NCBI GenBank assembly: GCA_024508675.1
Contig: JANINQ010000003.1
Coordinates: forward strand, 1 to 64,000
Direction of reading: 5' to 3'
DNA length: 64,000 nt
Origin: Afipia sp.
GTDB taxonomy: Bacteria; Pseudomonadota; Alphaproteobacteria; Rhizobiales; Xanthobacteraceae
The notes under the pieces are model-generated. The model was not told the origin of the DNA and ran no database searches. It saw only the letters and a list, made by a program, of their open reading frames with translations. A program made the position numbers and the translations under genes. Positions 1 through 7,034 of the stretch are shown piece after piece (the first letter of the stretch is position 1; each line of letters starts with the position of its first letter).

Positions 1-109
1 TGTTTGTGCTGTTCCTGATTTCGCTGCCGTTTACTCAAGCCGCAGAGGCGAGGGGCTGCATCCCCTCTGCAATATCGATTGGCCGTGCGCCGCCGCCGGG
101 CAACCGGCG

Positions 110-523
110 TTGAGGTCACACACTGGCCGCGTAACCGCGCGCCGCGCCGACCGCGTCCGCAATGTCGAGTTCGGCTCGCCGATGTATCCACCGGAGACGC
201 AGCGGTCGTTCCTGCAACGTGGCGCGACGATCCTTCCGCATCCGCCGGGCTGTCCGCGCCGGGCGTTCTGCGGCTGCGGTGCGGCGGTCGAGGTATTCGG
301 CCGTCCGATCCGCTCGCTCTGGCTGGCCGCGAACTGGCTGGCGTTCCCGCGCGCATCTCCGGCGCCAGGCATGGTGGCGGCTCGTCGCGGCCACGTCTTC
401 GTCATCAAGCAGGTACTCGGCGGCGGCAACGTGCTGGCCTACGACGCGAACAGCGGCGGCCGCAGAACCCGTCTGCACGTCCGATCGCTCGCGGGCTTCG
501 TGGTGGTGAATCCTCATGGATAA
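110..523 (+). CDS. Hypothetical secreted protein of phage/CHAP-like type, 5' end uncertain
   Basis: I see no named function. The last 80 or so residues are the convincing part: a Cys-rich stretch (GCPRRAFCGCG), then LWLAANW and a closing VNPHG. From memory these recur in short secreted or phage-linked proteins of bradyrhizobia. The TTG start given is only the first start in the frame, and the frame stays open to the window edge. Bases 3-113 in another frame encode a signal-peptide-like segment (VLFLISLPFTQAAEARG) that stops at 111-113, so the gene may be frameshifted between its leader and body. It overlaps the next gene by 8 bases. Confidence 0.5.
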   Translation: MRSHTGRVTARRADRVRNVEFGSPMYPPETQRSFLQRGATILPHPPGCPRRAFCGCGAAVEVFGRPIRSLWLAANWLAFPRASPAPGMVAARRGHVFVIKQVLGGGNVLAYDANSGGRRTRLHVRSLAGFVVVNPHG

Positions 524-890
524 GCACGCAAACGCTGCCATCCGTGAGGCGACCGGAGCTTTCAACCGCTCGATCCTTGATGCAGTTCTGCCAGCGATCC
601 GCTCGGCGGCGCTGTTCAAGGGCTATGCGGTCGCTGTGCACGGTTCCCTTAAAAGGGACATCGACCTGATTGCGATTGCGTGGACCGATCAGGCCAGTCC
701 GGTTGACGACCTGATCCACACGATCAAGGGGGCCGTGGCTGGGGTTCTCGGCAACTGCATCACGTTGGGAGAGCCAGGCAAAAAGCCTCATGGGCGCATC
801 GCTTACACGCTCATTCATCCGGGTCACCTTGGCGAGATTGATCTCAGCGTCATCCCTCCGTCGCCAAACCAGGGTGACGACGAGCAATGA
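516..890 (+). CDS. Small nucleotidyltransferase-like hypothetical protein
   Basis: This 124-residue protein carries a minimal nucleotidyltransferase signature: Gly43-Ser44 followed by Asp48 and Asp50 in HGSLKRDIDLIAI. That resembles the G-S...D-x-D metal-binding motif of polymerase-beta-type transferases. The protein is too short for a complete typical enzyme, so catalysis is uncertain. Its ATG overlaps the end of the preceding gene by 8 bases, which suggests coupled translation of the two phage-like genes. No strong ribosome binding site is visible, in keeping with coupling. Confidence 0.6.
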   Translation: MDKHANAAIREATGAFNRSILDAVLPAIRSAALFKGYAVAVHGSLKRDIDLIAIAWTDQASPVDDLIHTIKGAVAGVLGNCITLGEPGKKPHGRIAYTLIHPGHLGEIDLSVIPPSPNQGDDEQ

Positions 891-960
891 TCAACCGCCG
901 GTGTCGACGGAACGAACTTGGCCTCCGGTTATTATGGTGTCGTTCAATCCGGAGGATCCC

Positions 961-1467
961 ATGACCAAACAAAAGGAACTTTCTGACCTGTTTCTCGACA
1001 CACTGAAAGACATCTATTTTGCCGAGAAGAAAATCCTCTCAGCCTTACCCAAGATGGCGAAGGCAGCGCAGTCTCCGAAGCTGAAGGCGGCTTTTGAAAA
1101 GCACCATGCTGAAACGGACGGTCAGGTCGATCGCCTTGAGAAGATTTTCGAGCTGATCGACGAAACCCCGCGCGGGAAAACCTGTGATGCGATCATGGGT
1201 ATCCTCGACGAGGGCAAGGAAGTTATGGACGAATACAAGGGAATGCCGGCGCTGGACGCGGGCCTCTTGGCCGCAGCGCAAGCGGTGGAGCATTACGAAA
1301 TCTCGCGATATGGCACCTTGAAGTGTTGGGCGACCGAGCTTGGCTATGCGGATGCGGTCAAGCTTATCGACGCGACACTCAAGGAGGAAAAGAACACGGA
1401 TAGTTCTCTTTCACAGCTTGCGGAAGCTGAAGTGAATATCCACGCCGAAACGGCGCAAGCCGCGTAG
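961..1467 (+). CDS. DUF892 (YciE/YciF) ferritin-like protein
   Basis: The 168-residue protein has the DUF892 layout: an N-terminal helix with DLFLDTLKDIYFAEK, a second helix with KHHAET, and later AVEHYEISRY. The Glu and His residues of these helices form the di-metal site in ferritin-like folds. Family members are linked to general stress and are often found near stress genes in Rhizobiales; the exact reaction is not settled. I chose the ATG at 961 because a GGAGGA sits just ahead of it, although the frame is open further upstream. Two hairpins follow the gene. Confidence 0.9.
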   Translation: MTKQKELSDLFLDTLKDIYFAEKKILSALPKMAKAAQSPKLKAAFEKHHAETDGQVDRLEKIFELIDETPRGKTCDAIMGILDEGKEVMDEYKGMPALDAGLLAAAQAVEHYEISRYGTLKCWATELGYADAVKLIDATLKEEKNTDSSLSQLAEAEVNIHAETAQAA

Positions 1468-1476
1468 AGGACGGGA

Positions 1477-1507
1477 TTGCGCTGGTGTCGGAGGGGCACC
1501 AGCGCAA
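1477..1507 (+). terminator. Strong hairpin after the DUF892 gene
   Basis: A perfect 11-bp stem (TTGCGCTGGTG with its complement CACCAGCGCAA) encloses a 9-base loop, 9 bases after the DUF892 stop. No T-run follows, so it may protect the mRNA 3' end or assist the true terminator at 1570-1602. Confidence 0.4.
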
Positions 1508-1569
1508 ACTCGACAGCACCGCACATCACCTTCAAAAACTCAGCCATGCATCGTAGATGGCAAAATTCG

Positions 1570-1602
1570 ACCGCGCTATCCTTCGGGGTGGCGCGGTTTT
1601 TT
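1570..1602 (+). terminator. Rho-independent terminator inside the end of a convergent gene
   Basis: ACCGCGC at 1570-1576 pairs with GCGCGGT at 1591-1597, with TCC/GGG pairing inside the loop, and is followed by six T. It would end transcription from the DUF892 gene. The hairpin is built from the last codons of the minus-strand zinc-ribbon gene. Confidence 0.6.
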
Positions 1603-1776
1603 CTTTTCGAGCGGGGCGGCCAATGGGCTTTCGGCCCACTTCGCAATCGGGGATCTAAGCGGGTCTGGCCGGTCGCAGTGGATGCACTGGTGCGTGCGCG
1701 GGCCAGCGCCGTCAGCCTGTAACATCCATTTCGTTGGCCGGCCGCAAGCCTTGCAGATACGCTGATTTGTGGTCAT
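1576..1776 (-). CDS. Small zinc-ribbon protein
   Basis: The 66-residue product has two CxxC knuckles, Cys8/Cys11 (CKACG) and Cys31/Cys34 (CIHCD), which should bind one zinc. The tail is basic and proline-rich. From memory similar short proteins are common in Bradyrhizobium, but no role is known to me. The ATG at 1776 has a GGAGGA 9 bases upstream, which decides the start; a longer upstream extension of the frame lacks protein-like sequence. Its 3' end overlaps the terminator of the convergent DUF892 gene. Confidence 0.7.
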   Translation of the reverse strand: MTTNQRICKACGRPTKWMLQADGAGPRTHQCIHCDRPDPLRSPIAKWAESPLAAPLEKKKPRHPEG

Positions 1777-1887
1777 TGGACCAAATCCTCCCTTCGCGTG
1801 ATGCGGTTTGACGGGAGCACAATTGGTCTCGCAGTCACCGATATTTGCCACGTTCCGTGCGGTGATGGGAAGAGTGTGCGCGCAATG

Positions 1888-1909
1888 AGACTCGATAGCG
1901 AGTCTTTTT
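1888..1909 (+). terminator. Orphan intrinsic terminator, plus strand
   Basis: AGACTCG and CGAGTCT form a perfect 7-bp stem around a 4-base loop, followed by a run of T. No plus-strand gene precedes it, so it may end a small RNA starting after about 1777. Confidence 0.5.
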
Positions 1910-2163
1910 GTTTGGGTATTGTAGGGGAACTAATCGGCAGGTCGCGAATTGTCGTGACAGCGATTGGTTTAACTAAATGAAACCTTTCATTTTTTATTTT
2001 ATTCGAGCGCGCTTCTTCGGGCGGCGCCATTCCGATACGCAACCCAGCATCCCAACAACGGCTCGCGAAGACCGGAGTTCGATGGCCGATCTTGCGCGGC
2101 TCCTTTCCGACAGCACGCAAAAACCACCTGTTCAGCCGGGGCAATCCGGCAAGATTCACGATT

Positions 2164-2208
2164 AAAAAACCGCGCCGGGAAAGCGGGGGAGGCCCAACCC
2201 GACGCGGT
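2164..2208 (-). terminator. Intrinsic terminator, minus strand
   Basis: Read on the minus strand, ACCGCG then CGGG pair with CCCG then CGCGGT, with one mismatch, and six T follow (the A-run at 2164-2169). It could end the transcript of the small gene at 2347-2517 or an RNA lying between them. Confidence 0.5.
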
Positions 2209-2346
2209 CATGGGACGCGTGCTCACGATGTCCTTACGGACACTCTCCAGAAGCTACGACAGCGACATTTGTTCCGGCAATCAAGATTTAGATACGATTT
2301 TTCTAGAGATTTTCTGATCTACATCAAGAAGTCTCGCCTTTGCTTT

Positions 2347-2517
2347 TTAGGCCAAACGGGTAAGGTCCGCGGCTTCCCCGTTTCTGTTTCGCCGAACGCT
2401 AACTTCCAGCACCACCATTTCAATCAAATATTCGAGCGTGTCAGCCTTCAAATTTCGTGCGCGTGAAAGGCAGGCACTTAATGCATCGCATAAGTCATCG
2501 AAATCGTCGTCCGGCAT
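2347..2517 (-). CDS. Small helical hypothetical protein
   Basis: The 56-residue product starts MPDDDFDDLCDAL and is predicted by eye to be mostly helical, with a basic C-terminal end. An AGGAA sits about 8 bases before the ATG, which supports this start over upstream ones. The pattern of a short helix, an Ala-Arg core and then a leucine/methionine-rich helix resembles the product at 3822-4004, so the two may be distant paralogs. The gene is divergent from the small gene at 2548, with 30 bases between their starts. Function unknown. Confidence 0.55.
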   Translation of the reverse strand: MPDDDFDDLCDALSACLSRARNLKADTLEYLIEMVVLEVSVRRNRNGEAADLTRLA

Positions 2518-2547
2518 GACGGAATTCCTTTTTCGCAAGGAGTTTTT

Positions 2548-2703
2548 ATGAGCCCACCCAAGACGGAAAATGAAAAAGAAGTCGCTGAGGGGCTTCGGTT
2601 GGTGGCTGCGTTCCGGAAGATCAGAAATCCGGATGAGCGGGAGAAAATCCTCGCAGCCGTCGAAGACGTTGCGCGGCGGGCCGAAAGCCACAAAGACCTC
2701 TAA
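2548..2703 (+). CDS. Small acidic/basic helical protein
   Basis: A 51-residue product, MSPPKTENEKEVAEGLRL to ESHKDL, rich in Glu, Lys and Arg and predicted helical. AAGGAG lies 7 bases before the ATG. Similar short proteins with an LRLVAAFRKI-type core followed by a charged helix are, from memory, frequent next to regulators in Rhizobiales; I know of no function. A weak terminator follows at 2714-2750, which supports a real transcription unit. Confidence 0.6.
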   Translation: MSPPKTENEKEVAEGLRLVAAFRKIRNPDEREKILAAVEDVARRAESHKDL

Positions 2704-2713
2704 ATCTGACAAC

Positions 2714-2750
2714 GCTGCCATCCCTTCACCGGACGGCGGCTTTTCTTTTT
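2714..2750 (+). terminator. Probable terminator of the small gene at 2548-2703
   Basis: GCTGCC pairs with GGCGGC (one T-G pair), with a CCGG inside the loop, followed by TTTTCTTTTT. Confidence 0.45.
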
Positions 2751-2890
2751 CTAAATCGAGAGTTTACATTCTCGAAATTTGCGTCGCTCGCAACGCCGCC
2801 CACCCGGCAACGCAGAGCTTTAAGGATTGATTGCTCAAGAGGTTTGCCGATGATCACGATGATACAGGCATTCAGATTGAGAGAGCTTGG

Positions 2891-3619
2891 ATGAAATCTA
2901 TACTCATCACCGGGGGTAGCCGTGGCATCGGCAAAGCGACAGCCGTTCTTGCCGCTACGCGAGGATGGAACGTGGCGATCACTTATGTGCGGGACAAAGG
3001 CGCGGCAGATGAGACCGCGGAGAAAGTTCGACATCATGGTGCAAAGGCCATCGTGATCCAAGGTGACGTTGGCATCGAGCCAGATGTCACGCGGATATTT
3101 TCTTCGACTGTTGAGAGCTTCGGCAGATTGGATGGTGTCGTTATTAATGCAGGCATTGTTGCCCCCGCCACGACTCTCACTGAGATGACACTTGAGCGGT
3201 TGGAGACGATGTTTAGAACCAATATTCTAGGGTCATATCTCAGCGCTCGTGAAGCTGTGCGACATATGAAAACAGGTGGTTCGATCGTTAACGTGTCCTC
3301 ATTGGCTTCCAAAACTGGCTCACCGGGAGAGTATCTGGACTACGCTGGGTCGAAAGGAGCAATGGATACCTTGACTATCGGCTTGGCAAAGGAGGTTGGC
3401 CCGCTAGGAATTCGAGTTAATGCGGTGCGGCCGGCTTTCATCGATACGGATATTCATGCTTCGTCTGGGAACCCGGAACGGGCTCATCTTCTCGGCGCCC
3501 AAACACCTCTCGGGCGTGCAGGTACATCCGAGGAGGTTGCTGAGGCCATCGTTTGGCTACTCTCGGATGCTTCGTCTTATGTGAGCGGAGCGCTTATCGA
3601 TATGGCAGGCGGTCGGTAG
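2891..3619 (+). CDS. Short-chain dehydrogenase/reductase
   Basis: A classical SDR of 242 residues that would oxidise or reduce an unidentified small substrate with NAD(P). The N-terminal nucleotide motif TGGSRGIG is at residues 7-14, NAG is in the middle, and the active site is complete: Ser in NVSSLAS and Tyr/Lys in YAGSK. The C-terminus ends in the usual AGG. I start at the ATG directly ahead of KSILITGG; 60 bases of upstream open frame look like non-coding sequence. It stands alone with its own terminator, and no neighbour suggests a pathway. Confidence 0.9.
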   Translation: MKSILITGGSRGIGKATAVLAATRGWNVAITYVRDKGAADETAEKVRHHGAKAIVIQGDVGIEPDVTRIFSSTVESFGRLDGVVINAGIVAPATTLTEMTLERLETMFRTNILGSYLSAREAVRHMKTGGSIVNVSSLASKTGSPGEYLDYAGSKGAMDTLTIGLAKEVGPLGIRVNAVRPAFIDTDIHASSGNPERAHLLGAQTPLGRAGTSEEVAEAIVWLLSDASSYVSGALIDMAGGR

Positions 3620-3623
3620 ACGT

Positions 3624-3658
3624 GGCCCGCTCAGCTTCGCGCTGGTCGGGCCTTTTTT
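3624..3658 (+). terminator. Rho-independent terminator of the SDR gene
   Basis: GGCCCG and CGGGCC pair, with a CAGC-TTCGC-GCTG inner stem, followed by six T, 5 bases after the SDR stop codon. Confidence 0.75.
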
Positions 3659-3763
3659 GGTCATGCTCTGCGCATCGGATCGGCTCTTCCGAACCTGCGG
3701 TCCCACCAACCAGCTTCGGGCTGGCACTGTCGTGGATCTGACTTTTCAAGGGTGACGGTGCTG

Positions 3764-3798
3764 GCCGCCGTCGCGCTATTGTGCCGGCGGCGCTTTTT
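3764..3798 (+). terminator. Second terminator-like hairpin, no gene upstream
   Basis: GCCGCCG pairs with CGGCGGC, then GC and five T. The 105 bases between it and the SDR terminator contain no evident gene, so this is either a backup terminator or the end of a small RNA. Confidence 0.4.
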
Positions 3799-3821
3799 GA
3801 GTTGCACATAATATATCAACA

Positions 3822-4004
3822 TCAGATCTGAGCATGGGTATCGCCATGTTCAAGTATTGATCCGGTTTCGTTTAGGATCGCCATTTCGAGAAGGTGTGCC
3901 GTAAGAGCACTTCGATCCCTCCGCGCCAATAGCAAGGCGTGTTCGAGAATATCGATAAGGTCCGGCTTATCCTGAGAGTCGTTACTGGAGACAGCGCGCA
4001 TCAT
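3822..4004 (-). CDS. Small helical hypothetical protein
   Basis: A 60-residue product with the segment LIDILEHALLLARRDRSA followed by a second leucine/methionine helix. The pattern recalls the protein at 2347-2517. Two consecutive ATGs (4004 and 4001) are possible starts and neither has a strong ribosome binding site; a further upstream ATG at 4031 is also open. Function unknown. Confidence 0.45.
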   Translation of the reverse strand: MMRAVSSNDSQDKPDLIDILEHALLLARRDRSALTAHLLEMAILNETGSILEHGDTHAQI

Positions 4005-4258
4005 GGATTTACACCCCGGTCCTAAATACATTTGTGAGAGTGAACTTCAAACGTCGATCCATCCTGATGAGAGTTTGTGTCTGCTACGAGCGTTTGCGAA
4101 AATTCCGGATGAGTATACGTGTTTGAACATCACACGGCTTGCGGAGCAGCAGGCCGGCGTTTCTGTAGACCAGTGGCTCAGGCAGGAGCGCAGAGGCTGC
4201 GAGGTGGGAAGGTTATGCCCATGGCTTACTCTGTCATTTCGGCTCTGTGTGTGATCAT

Positions 4259-4774
4259 TCATTCCGAGCTCGGCGCCCAAATCGCATTGGTGTCAGTCAT
4301 TCTGCAGAACTGCTTCATGATATTGAGAGCTGCCATTGTGTTCTGCGTTCCATCAACGGCATCGCTGACGACATCGAACTGAATTCCGCGGTGGAAGCCG
4401 TCTACTACGGTCGCCAAGATCGATTCCTGAAGCACGAAACCTGAAACGAAACACCTGAGCGCCCCAATGTGCCTCATGAAGTCTGCGAACTTCGCGGAAC
4501 TGAATGCAGATGGCAGCGCATGTTCAAATGTGAGTTCGCCCGAAAGAGGAGCTAGCTCATTCAGCCAATCAGTGAGATTTGACGCAGGGTTGAAATACGC
4601 CGCAGTTGCTGTTCTCTTGAGATGAGCGATCGGCCATAGCTGTTCTCGCCAGCGGGATTGGAGTTTGATGCAATTTGCTATGGCTCGCGCCGGGTCATGT
4701 ATCTGATGAGGCCTTCCTGCGGCCGTGAACTCACGTTGGAGGTCCATGCAGATGAGAAGGGGATTCAAAAGCAT
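4259..4774 (-). CDS. Isochorismatase-like protein lacking the catalytic Cys
   Basis: The 171-residue product has the fold marks of the isochorismatase-like hydrolases: the opening LLICMDLQREF with Asp11, the SAF segment, and the late G-(x)n-LAT-(x)n-RG motif. Two of the three catalytic positions differ. The usual Lys before SAF is His85, and the nucleophilic Cys before LAT is Ser118. The family normally hydrolyses amide or vinyl-ether bonds through that Cys, so this protein is either inactive, a Ser-using variant or a binding protein. Two bases separate it from the GNAT gene upstream, so the two are cotranslated. Confidence 0.75.
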   Translation of the reverse strand: MLLNPLLICMDLQREFTAAGRPHQIHDPARAIANCIKLQSRWREQLWPIAHLKRTATAAYFNPASNLTDWLNELAPLSGELTFEHALPSAFSSAKFADFMRHIGALRCFVSGFVLQESILATVVDGFHRGIQFDVVSDAVDGTQNTMAALNIMKQFCRMTDTNAIWAPSSE

Positions 4775-4776
4775 TG

Positions 4777-5355
4777 CTATGGTGTGCGAAGTGGTGATGT
4801 GACGGTTCGTTGCGAGGAAAGGTCCAGGACGCCGGGTCTATCCCAGTCGCCCTCCGGCCTTATGATCACGTAGGGATCGCTCTGGAGTGTGATCGCATCT
4901 GAAGACGGCGGAATTTCCAGAACCATTTCTGTGTAGGAAAAGTCCGAAAAGACAATCTTACGACTGTTGGGCAATGGCTTTGCGCCGAAGTGCGCCCAGA
5001 AATTGACCAAGCGATCCTGAGCCTGGCCGTAGATTTTCCGAAATCCTTTGCGCTTGACGTAATCGACGCTTGCCTGAACGAGTTTGAAGGAAATTCGAGA
5101 CCGACGGTACTGATGTCGAACGGCAAGTCGCTCGACCTTGGCGAACTCACCAAAGAACCGGACCCTCAGGCATGCGACCGGCTCTGAGCCGATGTATCCG
5201 ATAAAGTGGGCGGCTACGAAATCATTGCCGTCGAACTCTTCATCGATGGGGCAGTCCTGTTCCGCGAGATACACCGCGCTTCTAATCGCCGTGATCACCA
5301 TGAAGTCGCTGAGGTCGCGGGCAAGCCGGACGGACATTGAATTGGATTCACGCAT
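4777..5355 (-). CDS. GNAT acetyltransferase, ElaA/YjcF-like
   Basis: About 192 residues with a GNAT fold: VACLRVRFF, then KVERLAV, the pyrophosphate-loop region HQYRRSRISFKL, and a later YGQAQ...FWAHFGA. This is the ElaA/YjcF-like pattern, in which an acyl group from CoA goes to an amine. An extra 50 residues lie C-terminal to the domain. The loop lacks the ideal RxxGxG/A glycines. I prefer the ATG at 5355, whose ATGCGTGA overlaps the stop of the preceding gene by 8 bases; starts at 5364 (GTG) and 5337 are also open. It is the second gene of a three-gene unit. Confidence 0.75.
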   Translation of the reverse strand: MRESNSMSVRLARDLSDFMVITAIRSAVYLAEQDCPIDEEFDGNDFVAAHFIGYIGSEPVACLRVRFFGEFAKVERLAVRHQYRRSRISFKLVQASVDYVKRKGFRKIYGQAQDRLVNFWAHFGAKPLPNSRKIVFSDFSYTEMVLEIPPSSDAITLQSDPYVIIRPEGDWDRPGVLDLSSQRTVTSPLRTP

Positions 5356-5959
5356 GGACGGCACCGGGCTTTGGTGTTGCTAGTGGTACTATGGGAAGTC
5401 GGTTTAACGCCCGTTCGTAAATCCAGAGATTTTCCTGGGCCGCGAGCCGTCTGTAACCGACCGATTGAACAAGACGGCGGCCATCGGCTGTGTTCGGTCG
5501 AGCATACATGTTCGCATGACGGAATCGCCGCTTCGAAAGATGCTCCGCCACGTTTCCCAGCGCTAGAATGCCCCGGCCATGGACGGCAGTAGCCCATGTG
5601 TAAATCCCGGCAACGTCATCCGCTGGATCGGCAAGAGAATGGGTGGAGGGGGCGGAGAAGTCGAGTTTGCCACGCAGCAGAAGTTCCACACCGATCTGGT
5701 TGAGGAACAAAAATGCGATCCCTCCAACAAGCTGCCCCTTAATCGTGAATGCAAGAATGCTTTCGGGATCTCGTTGCGCCGCATGGCTGAGTTGCGTGCC
5801 GGTTGCCGTAATGTCGGGAATTAGCGCCTTGGCCATGCGGGCCAGTCCCTCAAAATCATGCGGGCTGGCCGGCGCGACGGCGATTTCAGATCGGCGTGGG
5901 ATAAAGTCGAAGTCGCGACGTGCGACAAAGGTTTCGTTGCTGTTTTTGCTAAAGAACAT
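5348..5959 (-). CDS. GNAT-like protein, first gene of the divergent unit
   Basis: The 203-residue product is a divergent GNAT. Residues 30-130 give strands and helices typical of the N-terminal half, and ARPNTADGRRLVQSVGYRRL matches the final GNAT helix and strand, where side chain and CoA meet. Its acceptor is unknown. The ATG at 5959 follows a GGGGA at good spacing; a much longer upstream extension of the frame is not protein-like. Only 49 bases separate it from the LysR gene on the other strand, so both promoters and the regulator site must overlap. Confidence 0.7.
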   Translation of the reverse strand: MFFSKNSNETFVARRDFDFIPRRSEIAVAPASPHDFEGLARMAKALIPDITATGTQLSHAAQRDPESILAFTIKGQLVGGIAFLFLNQIGVELLLRGKLDFSAPSTHSLADPADDVAGIYTWATAVHGRGILALGNVAEHLSKRRFRHANMYARPNTADGRRLVQSVGYRRLAAQENLWIYERALNRLPIVPLATPKPGAVHA

Positions 5960-6008
5960 ATAAAATCCCCACCATTTCCCGATTATTAGTTTGGATTGGG
6001 GGTGGCGT

Positions 6009-7034
6009 ATGCCCCAGCAAATGAAGCAGGGTGATGCACCAGCGCAGCACCAGATTGATTGGGACGATCTGCGCTTATTCCTGCATTGCTCTCGCCACCG
6101 AAGTTTCCGAGCGGCAGCAGAAGCGGTCGGCCTTACCAGCGCGACCCTGATGCGACGGATTGACCGGCTCGAAGACGAGCTTGGCTTCAAGGTTTTCCTC
6201 AGGGAGAGGAATGGGATCATCCTAAGCGACGAAGGAAAGGATCTCCTTGGCGAGGTGAGGGAGATGGAGCGCATCAGCTTCAACGTCGCAAGGCGAGCCG
6301 CGCGAGAAAATGACGACCTCTCGGGTATCGTTCGGGTCGCGGTTACCGAAGGCCCAGGTATTTTTTGGATTCTTCCGCGACTGATCGATTTTCAGAAGGT
6401 GTATCGACGCGTAACGGTCGATCTGCAATGCGCAATGCAACAAGCCGACGTCGTTCGGCTTGAAACGGATATTTCCATCCAGTTGTCACCTCCAACGGCG
6501 CAAGATTTGATTGTAACTAAACTCGCTCGTCTTCACATACATCCGTTCGTCTCGCGGGAATACTTTGAGCTGCATGGCGTACCAAAGTCGCAGGATGAGC
6601 TTTCTCAGCATCGCTATGTGAGCCAAAACGCGCCTGCGATCGATGAACTTGCGTTCGCTCGTCTCGGGGGTATTCAGTCTTTGGATGGAATTATTAGCGT
6701 AAGAACGAACTCAAGCACCGCGGTTCTATATGCCGTCGAGCGAGGAGCGGGAATTGGCTTTCTTCCGACATCCTCTGTGGCGCTTGGGGCTACACTCGTC
6801 CCGGTCGATTATGGGCCCCGCTACCACGTAGATCTGTGGCTAACTTATCATAGCACGTTCAAGAGTTCAGAACGCCATCGGGTCGTTATCGCTTGGCTTC
6901 GTCGAATATTTGACCCGAAAACCAACCCATGTTTCCGCGACGAGTTCATTCATCCGAATGAGTTGGTGGATTTAATGAAAGCGGAGCGAGAAAGCTACGG
7001 TTTGGAAGGATACCGAGCGGCCATGCCAGAATGA
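6009..7034 (+). CDS. LysR-family transcriptional regulator
   Basis: A 341-residue protein with an N-terminal winged helix (residues about 18-80, WDDLRLFLHCSRHRSFRAAA...LMRRIDRLEDELG) and a C-terminal effector-binding domain, the usual LTTR plan. LTTRs normally control the divergent neighbour, here the GNAT/GNAT/isochorismatase-like unit, and sense a small molecule of the pathway. The ATG at 6009 has a GGGGGTGG just upstream. Its stop overlaps the DedA start as ATGA, so regulator and membrane protein are made together. Confidence 0.9.
   Translation: MPQQMKQGDAPAQHQIDWDDLRLFLHCSRHRSFRAAAEAVGLTSATLMRRIDRLEDELGFKVFLRERNGIILSDEGKDLLGEVREMERISFNVARRAARENDDLSGIVRVAVTEGPGIFWILPRLIDFQKVYRRVTVDLQCAMQQADVVRLETDISIQLSPPTAQDLIVTKLARLHIHPFVSREYFELHGVPKSQDELSQHRYVSQNAPAIDELAFARLGGIQSLDGIISVRTNSSTAVLYAVERGAGIGFLPTSSVALGATLVPVDYGPRYHVDLWLTYHSTFKSSERHRVVIAWLRRIFDPKTNPCFRDEFIHPNELVDLMKAERESYGLEGYRAAMPE

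Larger units (their letters stand above)
1777..2346. other. 570-bp stretch without a convincing gene
   Basis: Several frames are open here but none shows family-like sequence with a good ribosome binding site. The stretch holds two terminator-like hairpins pointing in opposite directions (1888-1909 and 2164-2208) and an AT-rich patch near 1975-2010. Small RNAs are possible. Confidence 0.4.

Noticed and set aside
901-960. A GGAAC upstream of the DUF892 gene as an EcfG stress promoter.
   Set aside because: No CGTT occurs at the required 16-17 base spacing.
1773-2159. A 128-codon minus-strand frame whose stop overlaps the zinc-ribbon start as ATGA.
   Set aside because: No family features, no good ribosome binding site at its possible starts, and an opposite-strand terminator hairpin lies within it. 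Kept only as a faint possibility.
4003-4254. An 83-codon plus-strand frame.
   Set aside because: Overlaps the start of a small minus-strand gene, lacks a ribosome binding site, and the C-terminus is not protein-like.
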